Below the pieces are notes generated by a model. It was given only the letters and a program-made list of their open reading frames with translations. It ran no database searches and was not told where the DNA came from. A DNA stretch of 64,000 bases from Aptenodytes patagonicus (Eukaryota; Chordata; Aves; Sphenisciformes; Spheniscidae), in assembly GCF_965638725.1 (NCBI RefSeq), contig NC_134950.1:165454853-165518852 (forward strand), in the 5' to 3' direction. This document shows, piece by piece, positions 9,021 to 22,800 of this stretch (position 1 is its first letter; each line of letters starts with the position of its first letter). The translations under genes and the position numbers were made by a program.

Positions 9021-9184
9021 CCATCAGTATTCGTGGTGCTCGGCGTTGCTATCATCACAACAGCTCTCTTGGCTGGAAAATTTTATTATCTGCATAAAGG
9101 AGATTTATGGTCAATGTATTTTCTTTCCATATATCTTGGAATCCTTTTATCTCGGGTGATTCAATAAAAGAGATGGCTTACGGG

Positions 9185-9257
9185 GTTGGGGTTTTTTTTG
9201 TTTTGTTTTTGTTTTGGGTACGGGGCTGGGTTTTTGTTTGGCTTGGTTTTGTTTTTT
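9185..9257 (+). repeat. T/G-rich low-complexity tract
   Basis: A stretch almost wholly of T and G with repeated GTTTTG-like units. Similar tracts recur at 22679-22718, 24425-24525 and 45187-45248, all with T/G on the plus strand. Confidence 0.7.
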
Positions 9258-9620
9258 AACCTGATCCTATGGCTGTGTGCATACAGTGGTAGAAATCTAA
9301 GTTGGAGAAAAAAAGGAATTGCTTTAAAAAAAAATTAACCCTGCAAGCTTCTTATATGTATCATGTTATGAAAAGGATAACCTGGTAGGGCATACCTACG
9401 CTGACTTTTTCTCCCCCCTTGACAATACAATAAAGAAACCCCCCAAAATGAATATAATTCTGTTTATTTGGAAAGGTCCTCCTGGATCATTAAATCGGTG
9501 CATTAGCAATTCTGTAAATCCCTCCCTCTCTTTTAAAGCCTTTTTTGCCTTTCTTGTGATATTTACGAGTATTTATCAATGTGATCTTTATTGTCCAGTT
9601 TTTCCTAAAGCTGTTCAGTC

Positions 9621-9641
9621 AAAAAAAAAAAAAAAAAAAAA
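9621..9641 (+). repeat. A21 homopolymer
   Basis: Twenty-one consecutive A residues. The upstream sequence does not look like a SINE or a processed transcript, so it is read as a simple repeat. Confidence 0.85.
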
Positions 9642-12036
9642 GAAATCAACCTCAAATACCCAAAGTTGCAATGTGTTGCTGGGATTCATAGCACTGGGCT
9701 TTGCTTGAAGTACGTCTTTTGTGTGTGTACATGTTAGGACTGTGCGAAAGTGGTGGGCTTTTCGAAAATCGCTTGACCTCCATTGTTGATGCTTCTCATC
9801 GCTACCTTGGCTGGCTGTAACAAAGCAAGCACGGGCTGCTATTCTTTTAAAAAAAACCCCAAAAAACAAAAAAACCCAAACCAAACTGTTATGCTTAATT
9901 TTTGGAATACTGAGGATTCATTGAGGAAAACATTATGTTCATTTTTAGCCCTTTGTTTGCAAATTTTCTGCAGTCCAAATGTTCAGAAATCATGTTTTAA
10001 TCTATGAGCTTTAGAAAATACGGAAGGTGTAAAAGGATTTGTCTTGCAGAATGCATTGCTAACACATTTTTCCCAGCCGTTACTTTTATTTTGGTGCAAG
10101 TCTAAGTAATGCCATGCAGCAATGAACTGTGCTGCAAATGGATCTGGTCTCCTCATTCACTGTCTTGTGTTTATCCTCTTGTGCTTGAGAAAGGGAATAA
10201 AACTGGCTTCATTAGCTTGCTAATTAAACACAATGAAGTGCGTGGCCCAAGGTTAATGGCAATGGCCTTTAAAAACACAAAACTCTTGAACAGGTGTTTA
10301 GGATATATATATTTTTTTTAATCTGTCATCAAATCTAGATAATGGTACCACCGAGATAACCATTGTCACAGTTCTGTGGAGAAGAAAATGCTATGTTAGA
10401 GATGCGAGTGTGCAGTGTGTTATTTTTAATGGCATTATTTATAAACACCTCTCCAGGTCCTGCAGAGCCTGTGGTTTAACTCCCCCCTTCCCCCTCCTTC
10501 TGCACCTTCCCTTTGGTGGAGGTTTTTGTGGATCAGGCAGGGTTAAAAATTCAGTATCCCTGGACCGGAGTGAGAGTCTAACCTGGGTAGTTAGCTAAAG
10601 TATTTACGTGCTGAAATTTCTGCCATTTCTTGTGTCTTTGAGCAGCCCATCCAGGCTGTAATGTTCCTGCTGGCTTGATGAGATAGTAAGAAACAGCCAC
10701 TTAAAGTGGGGGTCTCTTACTCCCCGCGTTTGAGCTGTCACCAGTCTCCTGTCCACTCTGGTCTCCATCAGCTAAAACACGCTTGTCAGGTTTTTTTGTG
10801 CTTTACGTGACGCAACAGTTGTAGACCTCCCCTGCTGCCACTGAATAGATGGTAGAGAAGAAAGAAACAGGCCAGCCCCACTTTTTTCCTCCCCCCCCCC
10901 TTTTTTTTTTGTTGTTTTTGTTCTCTTCTCTCCCTCCCATCATTTTCCCCCCTTCCCCACCACGCGCACACTCCCTGCTTTGCAGATCAACCTGGAGGGG
11001 TTTCCTGGTCTCACCAGTTCTGGGAAGCAGGACACGGGTTCAGATGGAAGAGGAGCAGCTTTTGGAGCGTTGGTAATGGGATTGCCGTTAGGACCCGCCC
11101 AGGAACCCCGCTGCTGTGATTTGCATCGTGCCTGTCACGGGGTGGGTTCCTCTTTATCTTAATTTATCAAGAGCGAAGGAGGTGGATGGAGGAGATGGTT
11201 TGAGGCTGGGTGTACTTGTGTGCTCTGTCCACGTGGTGCTTGTTTCTAGAAAGCCAGGACAGCTATAAAATAAAAAGAAGTCAAAGTTGCTCCACTTTTG
11301 GGCCTCGTAGTGGAAGGTGTTATGGCTGTCATGTTTCAGGGCCTACTTTTAGGAGCATTTCTAAAATTTAATGTTAATAGTAGTTGACTATGTGGAACTG
11401 CACTAGAGTAGTCAGAATTAAATGGGGTTTTAGTAGCACTGCATCTTTCAAGCCCCATAAAATATAGCACCTTTCTACCAAACACACCCAGGACAGTTAT
11501 TTCGAGCTTGACGTGGTAGCTGTAGTCTAAAAGTTGCGGAAGCGACGTGATAACCCCCCTTGCTTCTGGCTGTGCGGGGCCAAGGCAAGGTAATTTGTTG
11601 GATGCCCCATCTCCAGGGAGTACCAGACCCAGCGCCGGGGGCATGGCCTCTCCTTACGGTGCCTCCCATCCCTCGCCTGGAAATGCGTGTATCCGACCCC
11701 ATCAGCCGGCACCGAAGAAGCGTTGCTGTATTTTTGGGAAGGGTGAAGGCAGGGGAGAGAACCCGGTTGAGTCCAGTGTTAATCTAGACCCAAGTGAAAG
11801 CCTTGATGGGGTCTTACCCTCAGCTTCGGCAACTAAAGAACTGCTTATGTGCTGAAAAAATCTTGCGAAGGCAACTTTTAGGAAGTCGGGGTTGGTCAGT
11901 ACCTGCTTCAGAGTTGGCTGTCTCTTGCTGTTGGACTGAAGGAGTGGTGTCAAAAAGGCGTCAGCGTTTTCCAGGTTCCTTGGTCAGCTGCGGGCAGCGA
12001 TGCGGGCAGTGTGGTGCCATGCCTTGGCACCACCGC

Positions 12037-12064
12037 AGTACCCCGGCTCCAGTACCCCGGCTCC
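12037..12064 (+). repeat. 14-bp tandem duplication
   Basis: AGTACCCCGGCTCC occurs twice back to back (12037-12050 and 12051-12064), with no mismatch. It is a recent slippage-type duplication. Confidence 0.9.
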
Positions 12065-12530
12065 AGCGCTCTCGCTGTAACAAAACATTGTGGGAAGTTG
12101 GGAAATGGGAACCGCAGAGCGTAATCTCTGCTTTAAAGAGGTGTTGTCTTTCCCTTTTATCCCTCCTTGGCCTTTGATTTTAAAACTAGCAGGGGGGTGT
12201 GATTTTCTTGCCTGGCCAATAGCGCTGCCTGGATCTGAATTATTCATTGTAGCACTTGGCATTCTGCACCCTGTTCCCACTTAAGCTCTTTTTCGCCTGT
12301 TCCTTCATGTGGAGATTTTCACATCAGTGAAATTGGATGTGTTTAAGAGAGGTGTTTGTGGCCGCAGCATTCACCAGTGTAAGCTCTCCTCTCTCCTGCC
12401 TTTCCCCTCCATTAACCATTGAGGATCAACTAATGTCTAATCTCTTCATTATTACTTCATTCTGAAATAATTTTGTATCTCTCTAGTCATTTGTTCCTTT
12501 AAGGTATATTAAAAAAATATACATCACCCT

Positions 12531-12547
12531 CCCCCCCCCCCCCCCCC
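12531..12547 (+). repeat. C17 homopolymer
   Basis: Seventeen consecutive C residues in AT-rich intron. Confidence 0.9.
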
Positions 12548-12959
12548 AGTCGTCTTTGTAAGTTTTCTTGGAGCCACTGATGTCGGAGGGGCGGAGAAGT
12601 AAATTAAAGATGAAACACTCTGCCTGCATTCTGCAGACCCAGCACATTTTGTGCTTAGATTTGAATATAGCTGTTGGTCTTTTTCACCAATTTCACGTTC
12701 TTTTCTCTGTGTCATCTTCCTCCTTTACTATGGTATAGCTTCAATTCAAACGAAAAGTTAAGAGCAGCAATTATCAGTGTACGCTGTAAAATAATGATAT
12801 GCTTCCCTCCAGCACACAAGTGCCTCTTATTTTGCCAGTATTTGAGTCTTGTCGCTCTGATTATGTTATTGCACGTGGCATTGGTCCGTCTTGGTACTTA
12901 ACAAATATGTTACTGATGTCTAGGTGCATTGGGAAAATACGGCTCCTCTTTTGCAAAGT

Positions 12960-13110
12960 ACTGTTTGTGTAGAGAGAAGGTCCCTGCCCCAAAAACACTG
13001 AGCAGAGGGGCCAAGCATGAGAAAATGTTACTGTCTGCAAGTGCTCCCTGCTGCATCGTGAAGTGGCTCACCCAAGGTCACACGAAATATTTTGTACCTA
13101 TGTTAAAAAA
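12960..13110 (-). mobile_element. Possible relic of an ancient MIR/CORE-type SINE
   Basis: The plus strand at 13060-13083 reads AAGTGGCTCACCCAAGGTCACAC. This closely resembles the reverse complement of the conserved MIR core (GTGTGACCTTGGGCAAGT...), so the element would lie on the minus strand. The flanking 5' part (GGTCCCTGCCCCAAA near 12979) has the flavour of old amniote interspersed repeats but does not align well to MIR from memory. The family call is uncertain. The copy is old and heavily diverged. Confidence 0.45.
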
Positions 13111-16100
13111 ATAAGCTGCATGAGGAAGTGTTTCTGTATCGGGTAAAATCAGGCTTTAACCTGGTAGCGTGCTCTGGCCACCTTCTGTGATTCCCCAACC
13201 CCCCTTCTTTTGGTGACTTGTTGGAGATGGTTGGTGTGTTTTTGCTCTTAGAGAAGATCCTTTCCTCTTGGGTTGGGTTGCCCGCAAGCAGGGACTGGCT
13301 CATGCATACAGGTTTGTAAATTTAAATATAAAAGAAACACAGCGGAAGGAGTGAGCCTGTTTGTGCTCGGCTGGAGGAAGATGCGAATTACCCGTTTCTC
13401 ATTAATAATTCTGCAATTTCCAGCTTGGTGTGCCATTTCATTGCAGATTCAGTTTCGGATCTTAGGGGAGCTCTGCGGACAGGAGGTTGCTCGGAGGAGG
13501 GCGCGGGGCTGGGTGCCGGCAGGGCTGCCTCGCAGGCGCTGGGCAGGAGGCAGCCTGGACCTGAAGCACCATTTTCTGGCTCACTGATGGGTTTGGGAAG
13601 CAGGGGTGTATTAAGGAGCTGAAATGAGCCTGTTAAAATGTTTGCACAGGAGCTGTTAGAAGTAAAACTGGTATCTGTGGATGTTTGCATCCTATTCTTA
13701 TAGTGCATAATGTGTGGGACGTAACAAAAGTTTACGAGGTGTTCCCACCTCTTCTGTGGCGGGAGTGACTTCTCTGAGATCTTGGGAGTCAGTGGCAGGG
13801 CAAGAGTGTTGCTCCCCATCGTCTTGGGTCCGCGGCTGGTGCTCTGACCATCCTGTTATCCTTTTTTGTCTGCCTGGAATTAAATTTGCTGAGAAAAATG
13901 TAATGTTCTGTTAATTTTACGAAACCAGAGGTATCATTTTGTTTTCTTTCTCCTGTCTCAGTCTCATGCTAATAGATCCATATATGAGTTCCTCCTCTTT
14001 ATTTAAAGAGAATAAAGCATGTTCACGAAAAGATGCAGCGCTTTACAGTCTGAGCTACGTTAATTTTCCATCTAAGTGGATACTCGTGCAAATTAAGATG
14101 TGGATTTTGAACTCGACTCTTCATGTCTAGTATCTACCCTTGTGAGACGACGGAAGAAGAAAAAGGGGGTCACGGGAGCAGAGGGGGTGCGTTAATCCTC
14201 CTCCAGTAAAGCTGGAAATGGAATGTATTGCTATCACTTTTATAGAGAAAGAAACCAAAACTAGGAGAGACGAGTGTGTCTCTGGCACTTTCCAGACCAA
14301 TACAAAATCCCAGGCCTGTGCTGAATGATCCCCAACCCACAGCGGCAAAGGTTGTCAGTTTAAAAAGTCCACGGTAGCTGACAGTGCCCTGTGGTGTCTT
14401 AGGTGCTGTGACTGTCTCTACCTTTTCTTATTTAAAGCTTTTCCCATTATAGAACTTGTTCTCTAACTGGTAGCAGAAGTTTAAATTTTCTGTGTGGTGC
14501 CTGTAATGCTAATGTAATGCTTCTTCCTAATTTATTGCTCCAAGGTGTGAGTTTATAAGCCTTTGAGTGGATGAGAGGCATAAAGTTAGCTCCATTTGTG
14601 CCTGATCTATCAAATTGTCAATCTAGGTGGCTAACCCTTCTTTCCTCCAACATTATCTATTTAAAATGCCTTGTGTGATGTGTGCAACTTTTAAAATTTG
14701 GCTTTTAGGACTATTTTGCTTATACATAATTTACCTCTGCAGACAGTTTTGAATTCCTGGGGAGGGAGGAAGGCAACTATGGATCTGAAGTGAAAAAATG
14801 TTCAATCAAGCTCTGTCTCCTTTTTGTGACTTTTTAAAAGCATTTCATAAAATGAGGGTATTTTAGGCTTTTTAAGCCCTTTTAGTGCTGTTCTCATGTT
14901 TTGCAGTCTCTGGCTTGCTTGTGCGGACTGGTGGCTGTTGCTGCAATTTGGCTGAGCTGTCTGCAAACTCCCCTCTCCGGTGGCTCTATTTGCCATTGAT
15001 ACTTCCTTTTTTTTGGGAAACGAGGGCTTTTAAGCTTTGCACACTTGATGTCCAGGCCTTTCTCTGAGGCAGCAAGCTGAGCTTTACACTATTAAAGTTG
15101 TAAGGAGAGTATGGTACCGGTCTTGGAAGAACCTGTGAGCTTTGTAAGCGCTCAAGTGCGAGGAGGCATTTGCTTTGTCTGAGACCCGTACGCTGCCGCC
15201 TGGATTTGCAGAAGTCCCTGTGCTCAGCAGAGGGAAACTACAGTTGACTTTAGATGTGGCGGCTCAGCAAAGTGAGGTTGGCGGTTACCTTGGTGGTAGC
15301 CTTGTCCTGGCAAGTTCACTCCTGGGACAACTGAGACATGGCAACGCAACCTGCGGGCGCGCAGCTCACTTGTTTCTCCAAGTCTTTATTTTTCTTTCCC
15401 CAGTATGACAACAGAAACACAGCGGGCTTTTGTATTCCTGCTTTAGTTCCTGACAGTAATTAATGGGTTAAGAATGCTAATTCCCTTATATATGTGCAGG
15501 CTGAGAAATTCAGTTGTCCTTGGGTTTTCCTGGTGGGAGTATCCAGTTACAGCTCGGCAGCTATTGGGTAGCTCTCGGGTGCACGAAAGTTTGAACTCGG
15601 AATCCCTTGCTTTCACATGCACCCACAACTTAACAGGCACTTTTATTTTTATAGGAAGGTCTCTGCTGAAGCACATTCTTATGCCTGGGGCAAGGCATTT
15701 TCCCAAATACCTATTCCAGTTGCACTGGATAACACCCACCTGCTTGGCTCCTAAAAAGCAAGTTTAGGGTGGTGGCAATAGGCACCGCTGCTGACATACC
15801 TGAAGCAGTTCCCTGCCATGAAATTCCCGTTTGAGTAAGGTGCCTGGGATGCACGGGAGATAAAGCTTAGCACAACCCGAAGGAGAAGAGGAAGACGGTG
15901 CATTTGATGCTTGGCTCTGGCTGCCGGCAGGCGTGGTGTGGTGTTGTGAGTGCCCGACTCGGTGATGATACCGGAGCCATAGCATCTCTGGCTGAAATGC
16001 TGCGTGTGGACTGGAAATGCTGGGTGGGGATGCTCTCGCGCAGTGTGCCCTGCCACGGAGCTGCCTCATCCACACTCCCTTGGCTTCCTGCAAAATATTC

Positions 16101-16113
16101 CAAAGACACATAC

Positions 16114-16129
16114 TTTTTTTTTTTTTTTT
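16114..16129 (+). repeat. T16 homopolymer
   Basis: Sixteen T residues followed by AAACAAAAAAA, so the junction can form a short T/A hairpin. Confidence 0.85.
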
Positions 16130-16527
16130 AAACAAAAAAAACGCTAACGGAGACAAACATTTTTATCTGATCACTGCTGTTTTACTGCCTCGCTGTTACA
16201 ACAGACCTTAGTCCCTTCCTCAGGCTCCTGGAGCATCTTTTTTAAAGTGAAAGCATGAAGCAGGGGCCTGCAGAAAGGGCAGGCTCGGCATGCTTAGTTA
16301 TAGCAAGAAATTACCGTGTAGATTTTAATCGCCTTTTAGTGTCTTGGAAGCAACACGGTGGCCCTTCGTTCTTGATTTCCAGGCTTCTTTGCGCAGGCGA
16401 TAAAGAAAAGCAAAGCCTGATGGAACATTTCTGATAAGCACACTTGCTGTTGCTGGGCAGTTCCCCTCATGGGTGCAGCTTGGTGGCACAAAGCTCATTC
16501 AGCCCGAATTTTGAAGGTGATGGATGC

Positions 16528-16549
16528 AAAAAAAAAAAAAAAAAAAAAA
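16528..16549 (+). repeat. A22 homopolymer
   Basis: Twenty-two consecutive A residues, with a second A11 run about 15 bases further on. No retroposon body is recognised upstream. Confidence 0.85.
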
Positions 16550-19500
16550 GAGGAAACAACAGGGGAAAAAAAAAAACCAACCCACTGAACGTACCGTCCC
16601 TGCAAGTGCGTGTCCCTGCGGCTGTCGCCTGGCTGAAGTCCTGGCACCGTGCCTGTTTGCATCGGCAGGGAGTTTGGCCCGATGCATCCGTTCCTAGGGG
16701 GGTATTTTAACATTCATATTGTACCTGAGATAACTGGGGAAGTCTTTTACAGATAATTTTTATGGCTAGAGATAATTTTCCGTAGATAGCTTCTGCTATC
16801 GTGTAATGGGACGGAGTTAGTGCTGCTAAAAGCAAACATGAGAAACCTTTTTTTTTTTTTATTGGTAATAGAATTTCCTTTCCCATGCAATCCTGTACAG
16901 ATTGCCTATTTATTATGTAAATAACAGCTAAAAGAAGTCCTTCCACGGTAACTAAGCCCCAAAGGTATATGAGATCACTCCTACCCTGTTAGGTAAGTGA
17001 GATGCAAGTGTTATCTGGTTGTGTAACTGTGTCTATAGGCTCCTTCTCAATGAATTGCTGATGAAAGAAGAAACCCTGAGCGAGGGACGCGCCGTTCTTG
17101 CAGCCTGTGCTCGAGAATCGCCCCGTTGATGTCCCCGATGCTTTTTGTGCGTGGAAATGGTTTCGAACCAGCTAACGTGCAAAACTTTGAAGTGCGGTAC
17201 AACAAGATAAAGTCGGCTAAAAATAGGTCTGAATATGAAAGCCAGGCAAAAACTCGGAGAGGGGAGAGCTGAGGGTCGTTTTACAGGCATTGTTGATAGA
17301 GTTTCAGGGTCCCGAGAAGGGAAGATGAATGTCTTTCTGTTATAGTAACAGCTGCTCTCTGTCCATCGGGATCTAGTGTTTGCCCATCCAACTCATAATA
17401 ATTAAACAAAAGAGTTATTTCATAGCAGCCTCGGTGGAGGATTTATGTTGGAATTTTGTCTTTCTCCATTTAGACTTTTCTTCGTCTATTAAAGAAAAAT
17501 ACAAAGTTAACCTCTCACCTGAACTGGGTCTTGCCTCTTGTCAGATCCAGCTAATTACTACTGGGCGGAAGCTAGCCGTTAACTGGGCATTCAGAGTTAT
17601 ATTTAAAAAAAATAAATCTCGAAGTTTCACTAATGCACTTGTCCTTAAAGAGCTCTTCAGGGTTTTTGTGTCCTGAATCCCTGAGCGGTCGGGTGACTCT
17701 GCAGGGTTGTTAGTAGCTCCCTAGTACGGCTGTGTAATGCGACGCGCAGATTTCTTTTCTTCTTTTCTCTTATTTTTTAGGGATTTCTCCCCCCCCCATT
17801 TTGAGAGCTAACAGCTAGTGCGAACAAGCAAACAACCGCAAAGGAGTCCCAGATGCGAAGTGTAGCAGCATTTTGGGAATGGATCTACACTGTGGGCCTT
17901 TATTCCGATGTAGTTAACTCTGCAAACCCTCTTGGTACGGGTCAGCCTTAGAGGAGTCACAGAGGTCCAGAGCAAGGCAAAGCTTAGTTACTTGGTACCT
18001 TCTTGTGTATTCAGCCACAAGTTTTAAGACAATTTCGGGTTACGTCTGTACTCCAGAATAAAACAGTTGCTGGCCAAGCGGCGTGGCATGGTGTGGCACG
18101 ACTGGTGCCACGTGCTTCAATTCTCCTCCCACCTGAGCAGGATGGCCACACTCGAGCCCTGTCCCTGTCCTGTCCCATCCCCTGGGCCTGGGCTGGGAGA
18201 GGCACTGGCCAGAGCAGTGTCACTCGTTCCTCCTCTTTGCAAATCTCTCCCACCGTTTTCTGTCATCTGCCTCTGTCCCTGCAGAGGGTTTCCAGAAGAT
18301 TGCACTTAGAAATAGCTGCTTTGTAACTGTTGTTCATCGCAGTGGCACAGCTTTTTTTTAAAATATGCTGAAGCTACCATTCCTTGAAAATCACAGCCTT
18401 GAATTTATCCAGTGCTGAAGCACCACGAGAAGCTACCTGAAGCCCAGGGCTCCCATCGCAGGATCCTTTCCCAGGTCTTGATGGGATACATGCCTCCGTG
18501 TAGCTGCCTTTTGAACCTTGTTAATTTAATACCATTTACCCTTCTCCAAAGGAGAATAAGCCCAGTTGGATGGTAAGGTTAAAACCTGAGCTGCACTATG
18601 TTTATATTAATAATTTCCACTGGTGAAATATGGATCTGAGACTTTCCTCATTCATTTAAACCTCATAGTTAATAGGCAATAGTGGAAATGTACCATGTAC
18701 ATGATTATTGCAGTGACCTGATTTCACATGCATTTGTAATCTAACTTCTGTTTCAAAAAAAAAAAAAAGAATTATATATAAAATTGATTTTGGGAGCCCT
18801 GGGAAGGAGAAGGAAACCATTTATTTCAACCCCCAAATTCCTTTGAGCTGTAGAAACATTGTCAAAGTAATTGTAGCCTTTTCAATTTTTTCTGTGTAGA
18901 TTTCTTTCTGTGTAGTCTCAGAAAAACTGTGCTCTGTTGATGGATGTCACTGTTTTTTTTACTTGTGACAAATATCTCCCAAGGTATTGTTTGAGTGATG
19001 TAAAATTGGTTCATGTGTAAAATTCTAGCTTTTCATGAATACTTTATCATGGATATGTGTATGCCAGCTTCTTCTGGATTAAGGTGTTGTACCTTTAGTG
19101 GTTTGCTGCGGGATATCATCTTAATCATTTTTGCTGTAATTTAATCATCTTAATTAAAACTGCATTGAATTGTGGAGAGTAATTTGGGTCTGGAGAGCAG
19201 TGGGTTTTGTATTTGGTTTTTTTTTTTTGGTCTTGTTAGAAGATGGTAATGGTCTTGGCAAGATTCTGCTAAAAATTAGCACAGTGTACAAAAACTCATG
19301 TTGCCAAGTTAGTACACTATTTCTCCAGCTAATTGTGGCCTTGAAGGGTATAATATAAAAGGTCATCTTTGTTAGTGAACTGCAGGTTTCTCCTGCGAGA
19401 CAGAAATCCATGTCCTTATCAAGGATGAAATCTTGGCTCCTTGGTTACACAATTGAGCTTTGCTATAATTTGGACATCATTAGGCTCTTTATTAAAGCAG

Positions 19501-19804
19501 TGGAACACTCTAATCAATCTTGGTGCTTTGCTTTCTTAAACGTACTTCTGTATGCGAATTTGTGTTACGGCTTCCCTTTCTTTTCCTGCTCCACGAACCC
19601 CATGAAGGGGAAGGGTCTGAAGATGAGGTGGGATGAAAGGTTGCTGGTTTCCCCTTTTCGGGGTGTTCTTTGCCCAGAAGGTTCCCATTTGTGACAGTGG
19701 TTTTGAGAGCTGGCATGTTCGACCTCCTCTTCTCATCTTGTGTTGAGAAGAACCAGGAGGAGACCATTCTGGAAAGAGCAGCAACTTGTTTTGGTTTGTG
19801 CTGT

Positions 19805-19855
19805 TAAACTTTAAAACAAAACAAAACCAAAAACCAAAAAACACAAAACTTCATG
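19805..19855 (+). repeat. A/C-rich low-complexity tract (CAAAA units)
   Basis: Repeated CAAAA/CCAAAA-like units on the plus strand, the complement of the T/G-rich tracts seen elsewhere in the intron. Confidence 0.7.
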
Positions 19856-22800
19856 AAACCAAAATTTAATTTAAAAAGTGGATGGCATTACTTTTCTCCT
19901 TCTTTAAACCCAAACAAAAGGATTTAAGTTGGGTTTTTTTTTTTGGGGGGGGGAAACCAACCCAAAACAGATTTCTGTTTCTGTGGCACACGGTCATGGG
20001 GCAGAATTGTGGGGGAAAGAAAGGTGGGGTTTTTTGTGCTTTTGCCCCTTTTTCGTGTTCTGGGTTTTGTTTTCATTAGGATGTTGGCACTCCCAGGAAT
20101 GTATTTTTGTGGCTCTGACTTGTGCATTGTAAAACATAGCCGGTGCTTACCATTTCTTTGTTTGATTGCTGTTTCTTTAACTAGCAGATACTTTTCTAGT
20201 TGGATAGATAAATGGATCTTCCCCACTTACTGGACAGTTAGATCTGATTTTGCACAGCTATAAAAGTTGTGCTTTGGCAGAGCTTCATTCACAAGGTTTT
20301 GGAGACTCTAAATTTTGGTGCCTTCCATCACCTATATTTGGGTGGATGATGTGCTGAAAGTGCCTGTGTCCTTGAGACACTCGCCGGTGTTAGAAACGCT
20401 TGCAGAGGCAGGAACAGCAGTATTGGATCATCTCTGTAAAGGACTGTCTTCTGCAATATCCCTGCCAACTTCACTTTCATACATCTTGAAGATGATAATC
20501 TGAGAGTACCACCCCAGTGGGATGTGGAAGCGCTGTTATTCACACGCACAGATGAGGACCGGAGCAGAGAGACGTGCTCTACGGGAGCGATGCTTGGACC
20601 CTTGGTGGTGTTTGGGCAAGTTAAAGTCTGTGGTCCCTGATCCCCAAAGACAGGGGTTTGTATGTGGACCTCTAGATCCTTTCAACGTTCCCGTGCTGGG
20701 AGGTAGATACCTACAGTTGTCATTGTTTTAATAATGTACCATATAGATGGCTTCACCTCAAGCACAGGTGCTGTGACAAATGCCTAGTTTTGCAGTCAGC
20801 TGGTGAACGTGCCGTGGCTCTCCCGAGAGTAACATGTTATGCCTTTAAAAATAATTAAAAACTGGAAAAGAGACGGTGTTGTGCTTGCGGGTGAAGAAAG
20901 GCCTGTCCAGGGACTTTTGGCATCCAGCAACTTCTTTTCAGGAATGCTGCTTTTCCTTGAAGGCTTACCGAGGGCTCCCGACCTCACGCTGGTACCACTG
21001 TTAGCGGCTCCTTGCTGCGTGGATGCACGCCTAAGTGCTCAATGGTATTTGAAACGGGTTGTGCACCACCTCATTTGCAACCCCCTGGTTGGTACTTCCC
21101 CGGTTTCTGCCTAACAGATACGTGTGATCTTCAGGAGCTCTCCCCAGGTTTTGCTGGTTCGTGCAAAAATTTGCTCTTTGAGTAATGGTGAGAACCGAAT
21201 GTTTCTGCTCTGAAGGGGTGAGCTTTCTTGGGCTGCAAGTTTTTAATGAAAGCTTTAGGTTATGAATGTGTCATCGTCTCATTACTGTTCCTTATCGCTT
21301 GGCATCCTGTTGGTCTAAGCTAGTTTAACTGTCTCCAGCCTAAATTGAGTGCTGCTTTCAGTATTTATAAACTCTACAACTATTAAAATAAACCAAGCCT
21401 CCAGTTGCAGCAATGGCAGCGGGGTTGAAGACAAGGAGTTGTCTCTAAGGAATATAGTCTATTATATGTTGGGTATAAATCAACCTTTGACTTGTGGGTG
21501 TTGGGAGGAAAATTTCCTTGGGGACTTGTAATCCAGAATCAGCCTCCTATAAATCTGCTTGGATCTTCTGAAGCGTGTGGGGTGATACTGGAGAGCTGAT
21601 TATGGATGTAGACCGTGGACCTGGGAGTGTGAAATACTACTGCTCCTTCCCTTCCATCACTATGCTGGACGGACAGGTCCGAGGAGCAGATTATTTTCAA
21701 TATGTTAGAAGTGATGAGTTCATTGTCCTGTTCTCTCCCTCCCTCCCAGTAAAACCTGCAGACTTGGCTTTAGATATTGGGAATTCAAAGCATACGGCAA
21801 CAAATAGAACTGGGTTGGTTTTATTTACTTTCCAGGGTTTCAGGTGTGAGAATGTGCGTTGGTTGCGTTTTTGTGCTTTTTATATTTCTTTTTCTGTTCC
21901 TTGAGGGCTGGAAAATATTTTTCTTTAAATGGAAAGTGATGTTTTACATCTGCTAAATGTCTCTGAGAGATGAGTTTGTAGCAGACAAAAATCCAGCTCC
22001 GCACTGGGTAGCGAGAAATCCTGGGAAGGAAGAACAGGGCAGGAACTGATGCCACTATTATCTGCAGGGACAGGTTGGCTCATGCCAGCTGGACATGACG
22101 GTGTGTGAAGTTTGTCACTGCACGCTTTCTTCAAACAAAGGTTTTTCTATCTTTTTGTGGTGCAACCTGGTTGCTAGCAGCAATCTTAGTGCTGCAGGTT
22201 AAGGTACCACTCAAAGGATGGGTTATGTGAGCAGCTCTGGTCCTTCGGGAGTTTCCGTGAAGAGCAGAATATGATTGATATCCTCTTTGTAGGTGGTGAA
22301 ATTTTCCCCAGAAAGGTAAACCATTCCTACAGCAGCTCTAAAATGTCATCCCTATTCTGTGCTAGAAAAACACCAGCAATTAGGGCAGCTTTATTCTCTT
22401 CAGTTGCCTGGTGGGTTCATTGGCCTCCAGGTCCAGGAGGCTGCAGGATCAGGCACCTCCTACAAGATGTAGGACTTGCCCATTCGTCATGTTGGTCACC
22501 TCATCATCCCTGTGTCCATCCTGGTTTGCGCACTGCTCAGATGTGGTGTTTACAGGAGGTTTCTCCTAATGGAAAACATGGCCAGCAGCAAGTGATATAT
22601 GGGCTTGGGTTGTGGTTTTTTATTAACCTTTTTCTTTTATCACTTCTCCTGCAACTTGCCTACTTCTCTTCTTGCCTTTTGTTTTTTTGGTTTTTGGTTT
22701 TGTTTTTTTTTTTTGGTTGTGCGCTCTCCACCTTTCTTTCTCTTTAGAAGAAATTGTCTGTTCCGACTTCAGTAGATGTTTTCTCACTTGTCAGAACGAA

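Larger units (their letters stand above)
8761..12959. other. Intronic sequence, no exon recognised
   Basis: AT-richer intron downstream of the island. Visible content is a (TG)10 repeat, T/G-rich tracts, an A21 run, a C17 run and a 14-bp tandem duplication at 12037-12064. An open frame at 8895-9167 plus ends in about 45 mostly hydrophobic residues, but it lacks any recognisable family or splice context. Nothing else stands out. Confidence 0.55.

Noticed and set aside
9621-9641. A21 run as the tail of a processed pseudogene or SINE
   Set aside because: No recognisable body upstream and no flanking duplication.
20540-20690. CACAGATGAGGACCGGAGCAGAGAG, similar to the reverse complement of the MIR 3' part
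   Set aside because: Only about a dozen exact bases match and the following core (CTTGCCCAAGGTC) is absent.
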